A stretch of DNA of 64,000 nt from CAVVNC01 sp963750015 (GTDB lineage Bacteria > Desulfobacterota > Syntrophorhabdia > Syntrophorhabdales > WCHB1-27), in NCBI GenBank assembly GCA_963750015.1, contig CAVVPU010000063.1, forward strand, positions 1-64,000, in the 5' to 3' direction. Under the pieces are notes generated by a model. The model was not told the origin of the DNA. It saw only the letters and a list, made by a program, of their open reading frames with translations, and did not search any database. The position numbers were made by a program, and so were the translations under genes. Below, one piece after another: positions 7,369 to 16,750 of the stretch. Every line of letters starts with the position of its first letter. The first letter of the stretch is position 1.

Positions 7369-8658
7369 ATGCGTCTTATTGTCCTCGGTCTCAATCATAA
7401 CACCGCGCCCCTCGAAGCCAGGGAGAAGGTCCACGTGACGGAGGATATTGCCGGCGATCTTCTGAAGCGAATAAAGGACGGGGGCTGCGATGAGGCCCTC
7501 ATCCTCTCGACCTGCAACAGGACCGAGATTTACGCCTGCGGCGAAAGTGACCTCGATACAGGCGCCACCATCGCCCGGGTCCTGATGGACAGCTTCGAAG
7601 TAGACAGTAAGTGGCTCCAGGACTACACGTATACCCTGAGCGGAGAAGACGCGTACAGGCACCTTTTTCTTGTCGCCTCCGGTCTCGACTCCATGGTGGT
7701 GGGGGAGCCCCAGATACTCGGGCAGGTCAAGGACGCCTACCGCTGTGCCCTCGCATCGGCCGCTTCGGGCCCTTTCTTTCAGAAAGTATTTCACCGGGCC
7801 TTTCAGGTCGCCAAACGGGTGCGTACGGAGACGAGGATCGGCTATGACCCGGTCTCCATCAGCAGTATGGCAGTCGAGCTGGCGAGGAAGATTTTCGGCG
7901 ATTTCAACAAGAAACAGATACTCGTGATCGGGGCGGGCGAGATGTGTGAGGTCGCCCTCAGGCATTTCAAGAAGGAGGGACTCCAGGATATCGTCGTGGC
8001 GAACCGGACCCTGGTCAAGGCCCAGCAACTCGCCGAAGAGATCATCGGCGTTGCCAGGCCTTTCGAGGATGTTCCCGAGCTGCTCCTGAAGACTGACATG
8101 GTCCTCTCGTCAACAGGGGCGGAAGAGCCGATCATCGACAAGGCAACGGTGCTTCTCGCCATGAAGAGGCGAAAGGGGCGTCCCCTCTTCTTCATCGATA
8201 TCGCGGTACCGAGGGACATAGAACCGGCAGTCAACAACATCGAAAACGTCTACCTTTACGATATCGACGATCTCAAAGGACTGGCCCAGGTCCATCTTTC
8301 GAACAGGATGGAGGAATCTCGAAAAGCCCATGCCATCGTCGACGAAGAGGTCAAAAAGTTCGGCTTGTGGCTCAAGCAGCTCGAGATGGGCCCTCTCATC
8401 GCACAGATAAAGGAAAACCTCGAAGCGATGAGGAGCAAGGAGCTTAAGAAAACGCTCCAGAAAATGAAAAATATCGATCCGGAGATCGCGAGCCAGCTCG
8501 ATGCCCTCACCCGTGCCATAGTCAACAAGATTGTCCACCCCCACCTGGTCATGATCAAGAAAAACGGAAGCCCCGTGGTGTTGGATCTTATAAGAAACCT
8601 GTTTCTCGACGGAGAGGAAGATGAAAAAACATTGGACGGTGGGGACGAGGGGGAGTAA
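7369..8658 (+). CDS. hemA: Glutamyl-tRNA reductase
   Basis: The 429-residue protein catalyses the NADPH-dependent reduction of glutamyl-tRNA to glutamate-1-semialdehyde, the first committed step of C5-route haem and corrinoid synthesis. It starts MRLIVLGLNHNTAPLEARE, has the catalytic Cys49 in STCNRTEIYA, the NADPH-binding VIGAGEMCE near residue 184, and the C-terminal helical dimerisation domain. I favour the ATG at 7369; a GTG at 7354 that overlaps the ccsA stop is also possible. Its 3' end overlaps hemC by 38 bases, so the two are likely translated together. A corrinoid-using metabolism would explain demand for this pathway. Confidence 0.95.
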   Translation: MRLIVLGLNHNTAPLEAREKVHVTEDIAGDLLKRIKDGGCDEALILSTCNRTEIYACGESDLDTGATIARVLMDSFEVDSKWLQDYTYTLSGEDAYRHLFLVASGLDSMVVGEPQILGQVKDAYRCALASAASGPFFQKVFHRAFQVAKRVRTETRIGYDPVSISSMAVELARKIFGDFNKKQILVIGAGEMCEVALRHFKKEGLQDIVVANRTLVKAQQLAEEIIGVARPFEDVPELLLKTDMVLSSTGAEEPIIDKATVLLAMKRRKGRPLFFIDIAVPRDIEPAVNNIENVYLYDIDDLKGLAQVHLSNRMEESRKAHAIVDEEVKKFGLWLKQLEMGPLIAQIKENLEAMRSKELKKTLQKMKNIDPEIASQLDALTRAIVNKIVHPHLVMIKKNGSPVVLDLIRNLFLDGEEDEKTLDGGDEGE

Positions 8659-9520
8659 ACTCGCCCTGGTCCAGACGGAAATGGTCCTAGGGAGCCTGCA
8701 GAAGCTCTATCCGTCCTTCGAATTCGAAAGGCGTATCATAAAGACTACGGGCGATTCCGTGTGGGATACCCCTCTCTACCTGATTGGAGAGAAGGGACTC
8801 TTCATCAAGGAGATAGAGGAGGCCTTAAGCCGCAGTGAGATAGATTTTGCCGTTCACAGCATGAAGGACCTGCCGACGGAAACGGCAACCGGTCTTTCCA
8901 TCAGCGCCATCCTCCCGAGAGTCGACCCCAGGGATGGCTTCGTCTCTCTTGGCTACAAGCGTCTCTCGGATGTACCCGAGGGAGCGAGGATCGGCACGAG
9001 CAGCATGCGCAGAAAGGTGCAGCTTCTCGCACTAAGGTCCGATCTCGAGATCGTGCCTTTAAGAGGAAACGTGGACACGAGGATAAGAAAGCTCGAGGCA
9101 GGCGAATTGGATGGCGTCATCCTCGCTTTCGCCGGTATCTCGAGGATGGGCCTGGAAGAGAAAATCAGGGAAATACTTCCGTTCGATATCATGATACCCT
9201 CCTGCGGCCAGGGTGCAATCGGAATAGAGACGAGGACTGCCGACGAGGCTGCCCAAATGGTGGCCGCCCTCGACGATGAACCGACCCGCTTCGAAGTCGA
9301 GCTGGAGCGCGCGTTCCAGAAGGGCGTGGGCGGAGGGTGCAGCGTGCCTCTCGGCATCAACGCCAGCCTCTCGGGAAAACGCGTGCTCCTCCGGGCAGTC
9401 TTCGGCGATGACGACGCGATCATTTTCAAGAAACAGGTTGAGGGTCTCAAGGATGACGCCGAGTCCCTTGTGGACCGTCTCCTCGAAGGACTAAAGACAG
9501 CCCGCGCAGGCCGGAAGTGA
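8621..9520 (+). CDS. hemC: Porphobilinogen deaminase (hydroxymethylbilane synthase)
   Basis: The 299-residue enzyme joins four porphobilinogen units into hydroxymethylbilane. Recognisable elements are GTRGSKLALVQTEMV at the N-terminus, the catalytic Asp in HSMKDLPTE (position 83), the substrate-binding GTSSMRRK region, and Cys240 in GVGGGCSVPLG, which carries the dipyrromethane cofactor. It overlaps hemA. The later pathway genes (hemD, hemB, hemL) do not follow: a repeat-bearing spacer and convergent genes come next. Confidence 0.95.
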   Translation: MKKHWTVGTRGSKLALVQTEMVLGSLQKLYPSFEFERRIIKTTGDSVWDTPLYLIGEKGLFIKEIEEALSRSEIDFAVHSMKDLPTETATGLSISAILPRVDPRDGFVSLGYKRLSDVPEGARIGTSSMRRKVQLLALRSDLEIVPLRGNVDTRIRKLEAGELDGVILAFAGISRMGLEEKIREILPFDIMIPSCGQGAIGIETRTADEAAQMVAALDDEPTRFEVELERAFQKGVGGGCSVPLGINASLSGKRVLLRAVFGDDDAIIFKKQVEGLKDDAESLVDRLLEGLKTARAGRK

Positions 9521-9557
9521 ATGACCCTGCTGCAAGAAGTAGGGTATCCAAAACAAC

Positions 9558-9622
9558 GAGCGACGCGAGCCCCGTTAATTGCGCGAAGGAAAGTGCTCCC
9601 TGCGGCAAGCCGCAAGGAGCAC
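9558..9622. repeat. REP-like fragment and hairpin between convergent genes
   Basis: GCGACGCGAGCCCC followed by GTTAATTGC (about 9561-9584) matches the end of the dispersed REP-like family seen at 38981, 39643, 39790 and 62660. Next to it GTGCTCC (9593-9599) and GGAGCAC (9616-9622) form a hairpin with an inner GCGGC/GCCGC stem. It sits between hemC and the convergent binding-protein gene and may end transcription from both sides, although no T tract follows. Confidence 0.5.
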
Positions 9623-9651
9623 GCGAGTTGATCGGCTGACCTGCTGATTTC

Positions 9652-10899
9652 CTACTTGGTATAGATGTTGCGGCACGGCCAGACGCCGAGCTTCACTATC
9701 TTGCCGTTCTGCACCTGGTCGACACGGACCGCGTCAACACCCTCGACCCTGGTGGCCGAATAAGTAAGGGGTGTGCTGCTCAGGCCTCCGGTGTCGAGGT
9801 TCTTGATCTTGAAGAAGCCCTCTTTCAGGACGTCCCCGGGCTTCAGTTTCTCGACAGGCACCGCTTTCATGGCAAGCCTCAAGGCTTCGACCTGAGTCAT
9901 CACCTCGATCAATCCCCCGAGATAGACGTTGCTGTCCACGTGTTTCTGGCGGTACTTCTTCTGCAAATCGAGGGCAAATGCCACGCCCGGTGTCGAGGTC
10001 TCGCTGTAGGCAGGGAAGCTGCCGCCCGACACGAAGCCATTGCCCATTGCACCGAGGCCAAGGAAGAAGTCGGCCATCTGCACGGTATTCGGCATTCCGA
10101 AAGTTATCTTGTAGTCGAGGTCGGGTCCCATGCCCAGCCGCAACGCTTCCTTCATGGTTGCCTGGGCGCCGGGGTTGATCATGATGCCGAGGGCAAGGTC
10201 CACCTTGTTCTGCTTGAGCCACATGAGCTGCGTGGTGGGTGGAGTGGCAGGGACGAGTGGCACGTACTGGGTGCCGACCATATCGTAGCCCAGCTTCTTC
10301 AGGTACGCATCCATCTCAGGTATTTCCAGCGATTTGCCCATGGCATTGTCGGCCGTGAGGTAGGCGACGCGCGGCTTCCTGTTCTCCTTCCATTTCCCCT
10401 TGAACCATTCGGCAATCGCACCGAGGGAATCGGTGTAGATGGGATAATGGGTGAGTATGGTTTGGGGGGGCGTGAGCAAGAAGGCACCGGCCGCCATGCT
10501 GGTGCAGCCCATCTTGTCGGTGTTGAGCCTGTCCTTCAATGCAAGGGCTATGGCAGAAGCGCCCACGCGGTAGACAAGTATTCCCTTGGACTTGAGCTCC
10601 TCATAGATCGACAGGGCCTTTGCCTGCCCCAGTTCGTCGTCGCGCCACAACACTTCCAGGGTCACGTCGGATGGAAACTTGTCGTTTCTCCAGGGTGCCA
10701 GGCGCTTTGTCTCGTTGACGTACTTCGCGTAGTCCTCGAAAGCTGCAAGGGCGGCAGCCGTGTTCTCGGCATAGGCGCCCGTGAGAGGAAAGGAGCCTCC
10801 CACATAAACGACCTTGGCGGCCTTCGCACCTGTTGGCAGGAGCAACAATGCCATGGCCAGAGCCACCATAAAAGCCCCTATCTTACCTGTCCTAGCCAT
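9652..10899 (-). CDS. Branched-chain amino-acid-type ABC transporter substrate-binding protein
   Basis: The 415-residue protein has a cleavable signal peptide (hydrophobic core MVALAMALLLL, cleavage after AKA near residue 28) and a periplasmic type I binding fold of the LivJ/LivK family (GGSFPLTGAYAENTAAALAAF near the N-terminus). It is the last gene of the liv-type operon on the minus strand, 58 bases after livM. In anaerobic aromatic and fatty-acid degraders such transporters often import aromatic or dicarboxylic acids rather than leucine. The dehydrogenases and ligase-like protein in the same run suggest an organic acid here, but the ligand cannot be read from the sequence. Confidence 0.88.
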   Translation of the reverse strand: MARTGKIGAFMVALAMALLLLPTGAKAAKVVYVGGSFPLTGAYAENTAAALAAFEDYAKYVNETKRLAPWRNDKFPSDVTLEVLWRDDELGQAKALSIYEELKSKGILVYRVGASAIALALKDRLNTDKMGCTSMAAGAFLLTPPQTILTHYPIYTDSLGAIAEWFKGKWKENRKPRVAYLTADNAMGKSLEIPEMDAYLKKLGYDMVGTQYVPLVPATPPTTQLMWLKQNKVDLALGIMINPGAQATMKEALRLGMGPDLDYKITFGMPNTVQMADFFLGLGAMGNGFVSGGSFPAYSETSTPGVAFALDLQKKYRQKHVDSNVYLGGLIEVMTQVEALRLAMKAVPVEKLKPGDVLKEGFFKIKNLDTGGLSSTPLTYSATRVEGVDAVRVDQVQNGKIVKLGVWPCRNIYTK

Positions 10900-10957
10900 T
10901 TCTATTATCTCCTTCTTTCTCCGGTCTTTCTTGCGCCGTTAACGTCCCACATTCGTG

Positions 10958-12019
10958 CTACTCCGTCTCCCTCACCACCTCTTCACGGGAGAAAGGCCAG
11001 AGCCTGAAGTAGCTCTTGATCTTCTCCCACCCGTGGACGAGCCCCCTCGGCTCGAAGATGAGAAAGATGACGATGACCAATCCGCGGACGATAAGCCCGA
11101 TGGCGGCGGCGGCCGGGCCCGCAATCGCTGCTGCCATGACCGGCCCTACCAGTGTTACCAACTCATCGAGGAGCCTCAGGGCGATGGCACCGAAAATTCC
11201 CCCCGTAATGCTGCCAATACCGCCGACGATCAGCATGCCGAGGTACCAGACCGAGTCCATGAAAGGGAACTGATCGACGCTCGCGAAGGCAAAATAGTGA
11301 ACCAGCAGACAACCCGCTACGCCGGCATAAACGCAGCCGATGAAGAATGCCTGGAGCTTATAGGTCCAAAGGCTCACTCCCATCACTTCAGCCGCGAGGT
11401 CATTGTCCCTTATCGCCACGAAGGCACGGCCGGCCCGTGTCCTCGTGATGTTTATTGCAAAAAAAGTGGCGAGACCGGCGATCACCATGACGAGGTAATA
11501 GTAGCTGGCCTTGGAACTGAAGACGAAGCCGCCTATGCTGGGTTTCGGCACCGGCATTCCGTCGGCGCCGCCGGTAAGCTTTCGCAACTGGAGTATCAGC
11601 CAGATTATGATGAACTGCGAGGCTATCGTGGCCATGATGAGATAGAAACCCTTGATCTTGAGCGACGGCAGGCCGAAGACGAGACCCCCGATGCCGGCAG
11701 CCAAACCGGCGGCCGGCAGGGCCAGCCAGAAGGGGCAGCCCAGCTTCACAATGAGGACGGCGGAAACGTAACCGCCCAGGGCCATGAAGCCGACGTGCCC
11801 TATGGAGATCTGGCCGCAATAGCCGGTCAATATGCTGAGGCCGTGAACGCTGATGATGGCAATGCCGATCATAGTCATGATGGTGATGAGCCGGTCGCTC
11901 AGGAGGTACGGGCAGACGGCGAGCAGGACAAGGAGGACTCCGAGCATGACCCATTGAGAGCCCGAGCGAAAAAGCGCCATGTCCTGGCCGTAGTTTTCGT
12001 GAAACTTCCTTCCACCCAT
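10958..12019 (-). CDS. livM: LivM-type ABC transporter permease
   Basis: This 353-residue inner-membrane permease has about ten hydrophobic segments and the family signatures: GYCGQISIGHVGFMALGGYVSA near residue 65, and the cytoplasmic coupling loop GRAFVAIRDNDLAAEVMGV near 190, which contacts the ATPases. With LivH it forms the membrane channel. It starts three bases after the livH stop, so translation is probably coupled. The C-terminus ends in a charged cytoplasmic tail. Confidence 0.93.
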   Translation of the reverse strand: MGGRKFHENYGQDMALFRSGSQWVMLGVLLVLLAVCPYLLSDRLITIMTMIGIAIISVHGLSILTGYCGQISIGHVGFMALGGYVSAVLIVKLGCPFWLALPAAGLAAGIGGLVFGLPSLKIKGFYLIMATIASQFIIIWLILQLRKLTGGADGMPVPKPSIGGFVFSSKASYYYLVMVIAGLATFFAINITRTRAGRAFVAIRDNDLAAEVMGVSLWTYKLQAFFIGCVYAGVAGCLLVHYFAFASVDQFPFMDSVWYLGMLIVGGIGSITGGIFGAIALRLLDELVTLVGPVMAAAIAGPAAAAIGLIVRGLVIVIFLIFEPRGLVHGWEKIKSYFRLWPFSREEVVRETE

Positions 12020-12022
12020 CGT

Positions 12023-12910
12023 TTAGATCCTCTCTATTCTCTTCATTCCGAAGAGGCCGTACGGCCTGAAGACTAGCACTATGAGCATTATCACATAGGG
12101 GAATATCTGGGCGAACCCCCCGCCGGGCAAAAGAGGATCCAAGTATCCGGCCGCCACGTTCTCGAGCATCCCGATGATAATTCCGGCCACGATAGCACCC
12201 CCGACCGAGTCGGCGCCGCCGAGGAGCACCACGGCAAATGCCTTGGAGCCGACCTCCGACAGCGATATGGACACCCCGGAGACGCCGCCCAGGAGTATAC
12301 CGCCCACGACACCTACCACGGCGGCAATTATCCAGGAGAATGAATAGACGGTAGTTGCCTTGATTCCAAGACTCTGGACCACCTTCAAATCCTCTGCCGT
12401 GGCCCGCATAGCCAAACCGATCTTCGTGCGGCGAAAGAGATACATGAGGGCCGCGACGACGATAACGGATACAAGGAGGCCGATCATCGATTCGGACGGG
12501 ACCGATATCTGGCCGACCTTCATCGTGATAGTCGGCAAGAGCCTGTGGTACGTCTTGTATTCACCGCCCCATATGAGCGTGACGAGCCCTTCGAGGAGGG
12601 TAGAGAGGGCTATGGTCATCATGATGATGGCCAGGTCGGACTGGCCCAGCAAAGGACGTATTGCCCCCCGCTCGATGACCATGCCCATGATCGCAGCCAC
12701 CGCTATGGCGGCAGGCAAAGCTGCCCAGATCGGCAGGTGAAAGGAAACAAGGAACGTATAACCGAGGTAGCCGCCGATCAACACGAAGTGGCCCTGGGCG
12801 ATGTTGAAGGCGTTAGAGCATTTGAGGATTATGACAAAACCGATGGCGATGAGGGCATAAACCATGCCCATGGAAAAACCGGTTACCACTAACTGGAGAA
12901 AGAAGGTCAT
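12023..12910 (-). CDS. livH: LivH-type ABC transporter permease
   Basis: The 295-residue permease begins MTFFLQLVVTGFSMGMVYAL and has the typical NAFNIAQGHFVLIGGYLGY segment and the coupling loop RRTKIGLAMRATAEDLKVVQ. The ATG at 12910 overlaps the stop of the upstream ligase-like gene in an ATGA arrangement (12907-12910), so translation is coupled. An open frame reaches back to 13264, but that part is antisense-like noise within the ligase gene. It pairs with LivM to form the translocation path. Confidence 0.93.
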   Translation of the reverse strand: MTFFLQLVVTGFSMGMVYALIAIGFVIILKCSNAFNIAQGHFVLIGGYLGYTFLVSFHLPIWAALPAAIAVAAIMGMVIERGAIRPLLGQSDLAIIMMTIALSTLLEGLVTLIWGGEYKTYHRLLPTITMKVGQISVPSESMIGLLVSVIVVAALMYLFRRTKIGLAMRATAEDLKVVQSLGIKATTVYSFSWIIAAVVGVVGGILLGGVSGVSISLSEVGSKAFAVVLLGGADSVGGAIVAGIIIGMLENVAAGYLDPLLPGGGFAQIFPYVIMLIVLVFRPYGLFGMKRIERI

Positions 12911-14865
12911 GAAGAAGCTCCTTCGACTCGTTCTATCCTGAGGATTATATTCTTCATCCCTATTGTGCCGTCCGAGAGCCTCGTCGGGACTTCCACCGCG
13001 ATTTCGCCCTTGTCGGCATAGACCGCCTCGATAAGCCCACGGTAGTGCTCCTCCAGTACGCTTCTCCTCAAGCTTCTCGCCCGGGTCACTTCTCCGGCGT
13101 CGGGATCGAATTCCTTGTTCAATTGAACGTATTTGTGGACGAGAGTGCCTGCGGGCAACCGGCCATTCACCCTCGCAATCTCTTTCTTCAGTAGGCCGTA
13201 GACCTCCGCCAGCTGGGACAGCTCGGCGAAAGTGTTGAATCTCAGTTTCTCCTGGGTCGCCCACCTGCTTACGGTATCGTAGTTGATGACGACGACTGCC
13301 GAGACATAGGCCCCGGCCGGTCCGCCAAAAACCCAGGCGTCCTTCACGTAGGGGCTTGACCTCAGGCGGCTTTCAACGAACTGGGGGAGCAGCTTCTCTC
13401 CGCTGGCCAGTTCGACGACGCTGCTTAATCGGTCAAGAAAAACGACGTGGCCGTCATCTCTGATAAAGCCGGCGTCTCCCGTTGAGAACCAGCCGCCTTT
13501 CTCCTCAGAGGCGTTTGCAATCTCTTGCCTGCCGTGAGCGGCGAGAGCGTCCTGTCTCCGGAAAACGATCTCACCTCTGTCGGTGGCCTTCACCTCAATG
13601 CCGTCAATGGGCCGGCCGATGGTTTCCGGGTCGACATCGTCAGCCCGGGGACAGGTGAGGACACCCCCTTCGGTGGTGATGTAAACATTTCTGACGGGAA
13701 TACCCAGGGACTGATAGAAACTGCACGCATCAGGGCTTATCACAGCCCCCGTGCTGTAACAGATTCTCGCCCTGGCAAGGCCGAGACGCTCCCGTATGGG
13801 CTTGAAGAGGATGATGTTCGCCAGAGAGTGGGCCGCCTTCAGGAATATACCCGAGCCTTTCTTCCGGAAGCGCATATCGGCCATCCTGCGACCCAAAGGC
13901 ATAAACAGATGAAAGGAGAGTTTCTTCAAGCCGTTCACGTCGCGCATGCTCGATTGCACCATTGCAGCCTGACTCTCCCACATGCGGGCGCCAAAGAAGG
14001 CGATGGTCGGCTCTATTTCCCTCGCGTCGCGCATCAGTGTCTCCGGTTCCTCCGCCAAATTAAGGGTGCTCCCGGAAAGGAGGTGGCAGCCGACGGCGAA
14101 CAATTGCTCCGTGATCCATGCCGGCGGCAGGAAGGGGACGATATTGTCCTTCTGATGCCACGGGTCGAGCTTCAGGTAGAGGTCAACGGCGGTCCTCATC
14201 GTTTCGTAGGTGTGAACCACACCCCGAGGTGTGCCGCCGGTCGTCCCCGGTGTGTATATTATTGTGCATACATCCCCTGGACTGCCCTCGTTCACTCTCT
14301 GCTCGAAAAGGCCCTGGTGCTCTTTCTCATACTCCAGGCCCAGCCGAAGGAGCTCTTTGTAACCGCACAGCAAGGGGTCTTTGTAATCGGAAACTCCTTT
14401 ATAGTTCCAGTAGATGACCTTTTGAAGGAGGGGAAGGCGGTCTTTGATCTCGAGAAGCTTGTCGACCTGTTCCTGATCCTCGACGATGGCGAAGCTCACC
14501 CCGGACTCCTCGGAGATATGCCTTATCTCCTGGGCCGTCAGCTCAGGGTAGGCGCCTATCGAGACTCCGCGGCAGGCCTGGGCCGCCAACTCTGCCGCGT
14601 ACCACTCGTGGGCGTTGTCGCCGACGATAAGCAGCTTGCCCCCTGCCTCGAAGCCCATCGAGAACAGACCGAGGGCCAGGTACTTAACCTCTAGGTAGTA
14701 ATCCTTCCATGTGTAAGCTTGCCAGATGCCGTAGTGCTTATAGCGCATTGCCTTATGCCTGTCGCCATAAGTCTGGTAATTGTAGGCCAGTACCTTAGGC
14801 CAAGTATCGCCCTTTTCCATCTCCCCCACCGCTGTCGCCTGCCGCGAACTCTCTAGGCAAGCCAC
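12907..14865 (-). CDS. AMP-binding acyl-CoA synthetase-like protein in the liv operon
   Basis: This protein of up to 652 residues belongs to the ANL superfamily (long-chain acyl-CoA ligase branch). Visible motifs are the P-loop-like IIYTPGTTGGTPRGVVHTY, YITTEGG (A5), and STGDAGFIRDDGHVVFLDR (A7-A8). The C-terminal A10 region reads EVTRARSLRRS, where active homologues have a Lys before the final Arg pair (TRTRKLRR-like), so the adenylation lysine appears to be replaced by Ser. Such ligases are often built into liv-type operons, where they are thought to trap the imported acid as its CoA ester. The GTG start at 14865 overlaps livF; an ATG at 14820 is an alternative. The missing lysine makes catalytic activity uncertain. 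Confidence 0.85.
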   Translation of the reverse strand: MACLESSRQATAVGEMEKGDTWPKVLAYNYQTYGDRHKAMRYKHYGIWQAYTWKDYYLEVKYLALGLFSMGFEAGGKLLIVGDNAHEWYAAELAAQACRGVSIGAYPELTAQEIRHISEESGVSFAIVEDQEQVDKLLEIKDRLPLLQKVIYWNYKGVSDYKDPLLCGYKELLRLGLEYEKEHQGLFEQRVNEGSPGDVCTIIYTPGTTGGTPRGVVHTYETMRTAVDLYLKLDPWHQKDNIVPFLPPAWITEQLFAVGCHLLSGSTLNLAEEPETLMRDAREIEPTIAFFGARMWESQAAMVQSSMRDVNGLKKLSFHLFMPLGRRMADMRFRKKGSGIFLKAAHSLANIILFKPIRERLGLARARICYSTGAVISPDACSFYQSLGIPVRNVYITTEGGVLTCPRADDVDPETIGRPIDGIEVKATDRGEIVFRRQDALAAHGRQEIANASEEKGGWFSTGDAGFIRDDGHVVFLDRLSSVVELASGEKLLPQFVESRLRSSPYVKDAWVFGGPAGAYVSAVVVINYDTVSRWATQEKLRFNTFAELSQLAEVYGLLKKEIARVNGRLPAGTLVHKYVQLNKEFDPDAGEVTRARSLRRSVLEEHYRGLIEAVYADKGEIAVEVPTRLSDGTIGMKNIILRIERVEGASS

Positions 14866-15647
14866 CTTTTCTTCTTTCGGTAATGCTTGATTTCGCGATA
14901 GCTTTTCCTCTTGCTGTCGGCGGACACCCCCAAGTAAAACTCGCGAACCACCTCGTTATCGCGTAATCCCTCGGCAGGACCACCGAGAACCACCCTGCCG
15001 TTTTCCATAACATAGCCGTAATCCGAAATTCCGAGTGCCGCCCGGGCGTTCTGCTCTACGAGAAGGATCGACATCTTCTGTTCCTCGTTGATCCTCTTGA
15101 TGATCTCGTAGACGTCTTTGACCATGAGAGGGGCAAGCCCCAGGGAAGGCTCGTCGAGGAGCATGAGCTTCGGACGGGCCATGAGAGCTCTTCCTATGAC
15201 GAGCATCTGTTGTTCTCCGCCCGACAGGTACCCGCTTACCCTGCTGCGGAGACGCTTGACTTTAGGGATGTAGTCGAAGACACTTTCCAGGTCCTTCCTG
15301 ACTCCGGCCCGGTCCCTGCGGCAATAGGCTCCCACAAGGAGGTTCTCCTCCACGGTCAGATGCTGGAGGACCCTTCGCCCTTCCATGGCCTGACTCACAC
15401 CCATGGCAGCGACCGCCTCGGGGCCGGAGCGGTCTATCCTCTTTCCGTCGAGGAGTATCTCACCTTCGACCACTTCTCCTTCTTCGGTCCTGAGCATCCC
15501 CGATACCGCCTTCAGGGTGGTCGTCTTCCCTGCCCCGTTGGCGCCCAGGAGAGCCACGATCCGACCGTCGCCCACTTCGAGGGAAACGTCCCTCAGGGCT
15601 TGAATGGCATGCATGTAAACGACCTGAATATTCTTTATTTGCAGCAT
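14853..15647 (-). CDS. livF: LivF-type ABC transporter ATP-binding protein
   Basis: The 264-residue ATPase has Walker A GANGAGKTTT, the signature LSGGEQQMLVIGRAL, Walker B LMLLDEPSLGL and the H-loop region VEQNA typical of LivF (VEQNARAAL). It hydrolyses ATP together with LivG on the cytoplasmic face of the transporter. Its C-terminal tail (about 25 residues rich in Lys, Arg and Tyr) is longer than usual. Its 3' end overlaps the following ligase-like gene by 13 bases if the GTG start of that gene is used. Confidence 0.93.
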   Translation of the reverse strand: MLQIKNIQVVYMHAIQALRDVSLEVGDGRIVALLGANGAGKTTTLKAVSGMLRTEEGEVVEGEILLDGKRIDRSGPEAVAAMGVSQAMEGRRVLQHLTVEENLLVGAYCRRDRAGVRKDLESVFDYIPKVKRLRSRVSGYLSGGEQQMLVIGRALMARPKLMLLDEPSLGLAPLMVKDVYEIIKRINEEQKMSILLVEQNARAALGISDYGYVMENGRVVLGGPAEGLRDNEVVREFYLGVSADSKRKSYREIKHYRKKKRWLA

Positions 15648-15712
15648 TCCGCATCACCCCGCATGCGAAGAACCTTGTCATGAAGCCGCACAAACGCCCG
15701 AAAGATAGGGAG

Positions 15713-16531
15713 CTATTCTTCCTTGCCCAAATACGCGCTGATCACATCCGGGTTCCTGCTGATTTCAGCCGGCGTCCCCTCGGCTATCTTCCTACCGAAG
15801 TCGAGGACCACGATCCTGTCGGCAATGTCCATGACCATCCCCATGTCGTGCTCGACGATGATGATCGACTTGACTCCGTCTCTCAGTACAGCTATATCCG
15901 GGTAAGTACCCCCCTGTCCTTCGAAGACGTCGAGAATGAACCGTGCGATGTCCTCTTTCTCCTCCAGGTTCATCCCCGCCACCGGCTCGTCGAGGAGCAA
16001 AACCTGCGGCTCCAGGGCAAGGGCCCTTGCGAGCTCGACCCTCTTCCGCAGACCGTAAGGTAGAAGACCCACGGCCTTCTTCCTGATCGACGCGATCTCC
16101 AGAAAGTCGATTATCTCCTCAACGATCTGCCGGTGTCTGATCTCTTCCCTCCGGGACCATCCGAAGTAGAGAGCCCCGGTAACAAAGCTCTGCTTCATGA
16201 GCACGTGGCGGGCAGCCATGATGTTGTCTTCGGTGCTCAAACCGGCATAAAGCTCGATGTTCTGAAAGGTCCTCGCGATACCCATGCGAGCGAGCTTGTC
16301 GGGACGTTCCCGGGTGATCCGGCGTTCATCGAAGTATAAATTGCCTATCTGGGGTTGATAGAAACCGTTGATGCAATTAAGGAGGGCACTCTTGCCTGCG
16401 CCGTTGGGCCCTATGACGGCGAGGATCTCGTTGCGTCGGACATCCATGCTTACTTCGGCGAGGGCCTGGACGCCTCCGAAGGCGAGTGAAATGTTGTCTA
16501 TGCGCAGCCTGACGTTATTTCCTGTCTCCAC
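15713..16531 (-). CDS. livG: LivG-type ABC transporter ATP-binding protein
   Basis: The 272-residue ATPase carries Walker A GPNGAGKSALLN, the LivG-type modified signature LPYGLRKRVELARAL in place of LSGGQ, and Walker B VLLLDEPVAGMN with the H-loop VEHDMGMVMDIAD. A short insertion (GQGGTYPDIAVLRDGVKS) lies between the D-loop and the H-loop. It is the first transporter gene of the minus-strand run, 220 bases downstream of the MoaD-like gene, so the transporter may have its own promoter or be read through from the dehydrogenase genes. Confidence 0.92.
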   Translation of the reverse strand: METGNNVRLRIDNISLAFGGVQALAEVSMDVRRNEILAVIGPNGAGKSALLNCINGFYQPQIGNLYFDERRITRERPDKLARMGIARTFQNIELYAGLSTEDNIMAARHVLMKQSFVTGALYFGWSRREEIRHRQIVEEIIDFLEIASIRKKAVGLLPYGLRKRVELARALALEPQVLLLDEPVAGMNLEEKEDIARFILDVFEGQGGTYPDIAVLRDGVKSIIIVEHDMGMVMDIADRIVVLDFGRKIAEGTPAEISRNPDVISAYLGKEE

Positions 16532-16750
16532 CTACCGAATCTCCCCGGTTGTTTTCGACTTCAATTTCGCCGGCTCCGGCGTCAAAAGATTGCAGCATCT
16601 CGGCAGTTCGCAGCGCCGGATAACCCAACCGCAAAATCAACAAACGCAGTATAACAATAGTTCGCATCCCACTGTCAAGGCCTTTTTTGAGAAAAATTTC
16701 TCATAATCGGAAATAGGGCCCAGTGCACAATAAAAAAACCAATAAAGTAC

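Noticed and set aside
12911..13264. Upstream extension of livH into the ligase gene
   Set aside because: The added 118 residues are a frame-shifted reading of the ligase gene; the ATGA overlap at 12907-12910 and family alignment fix the start at 12910.
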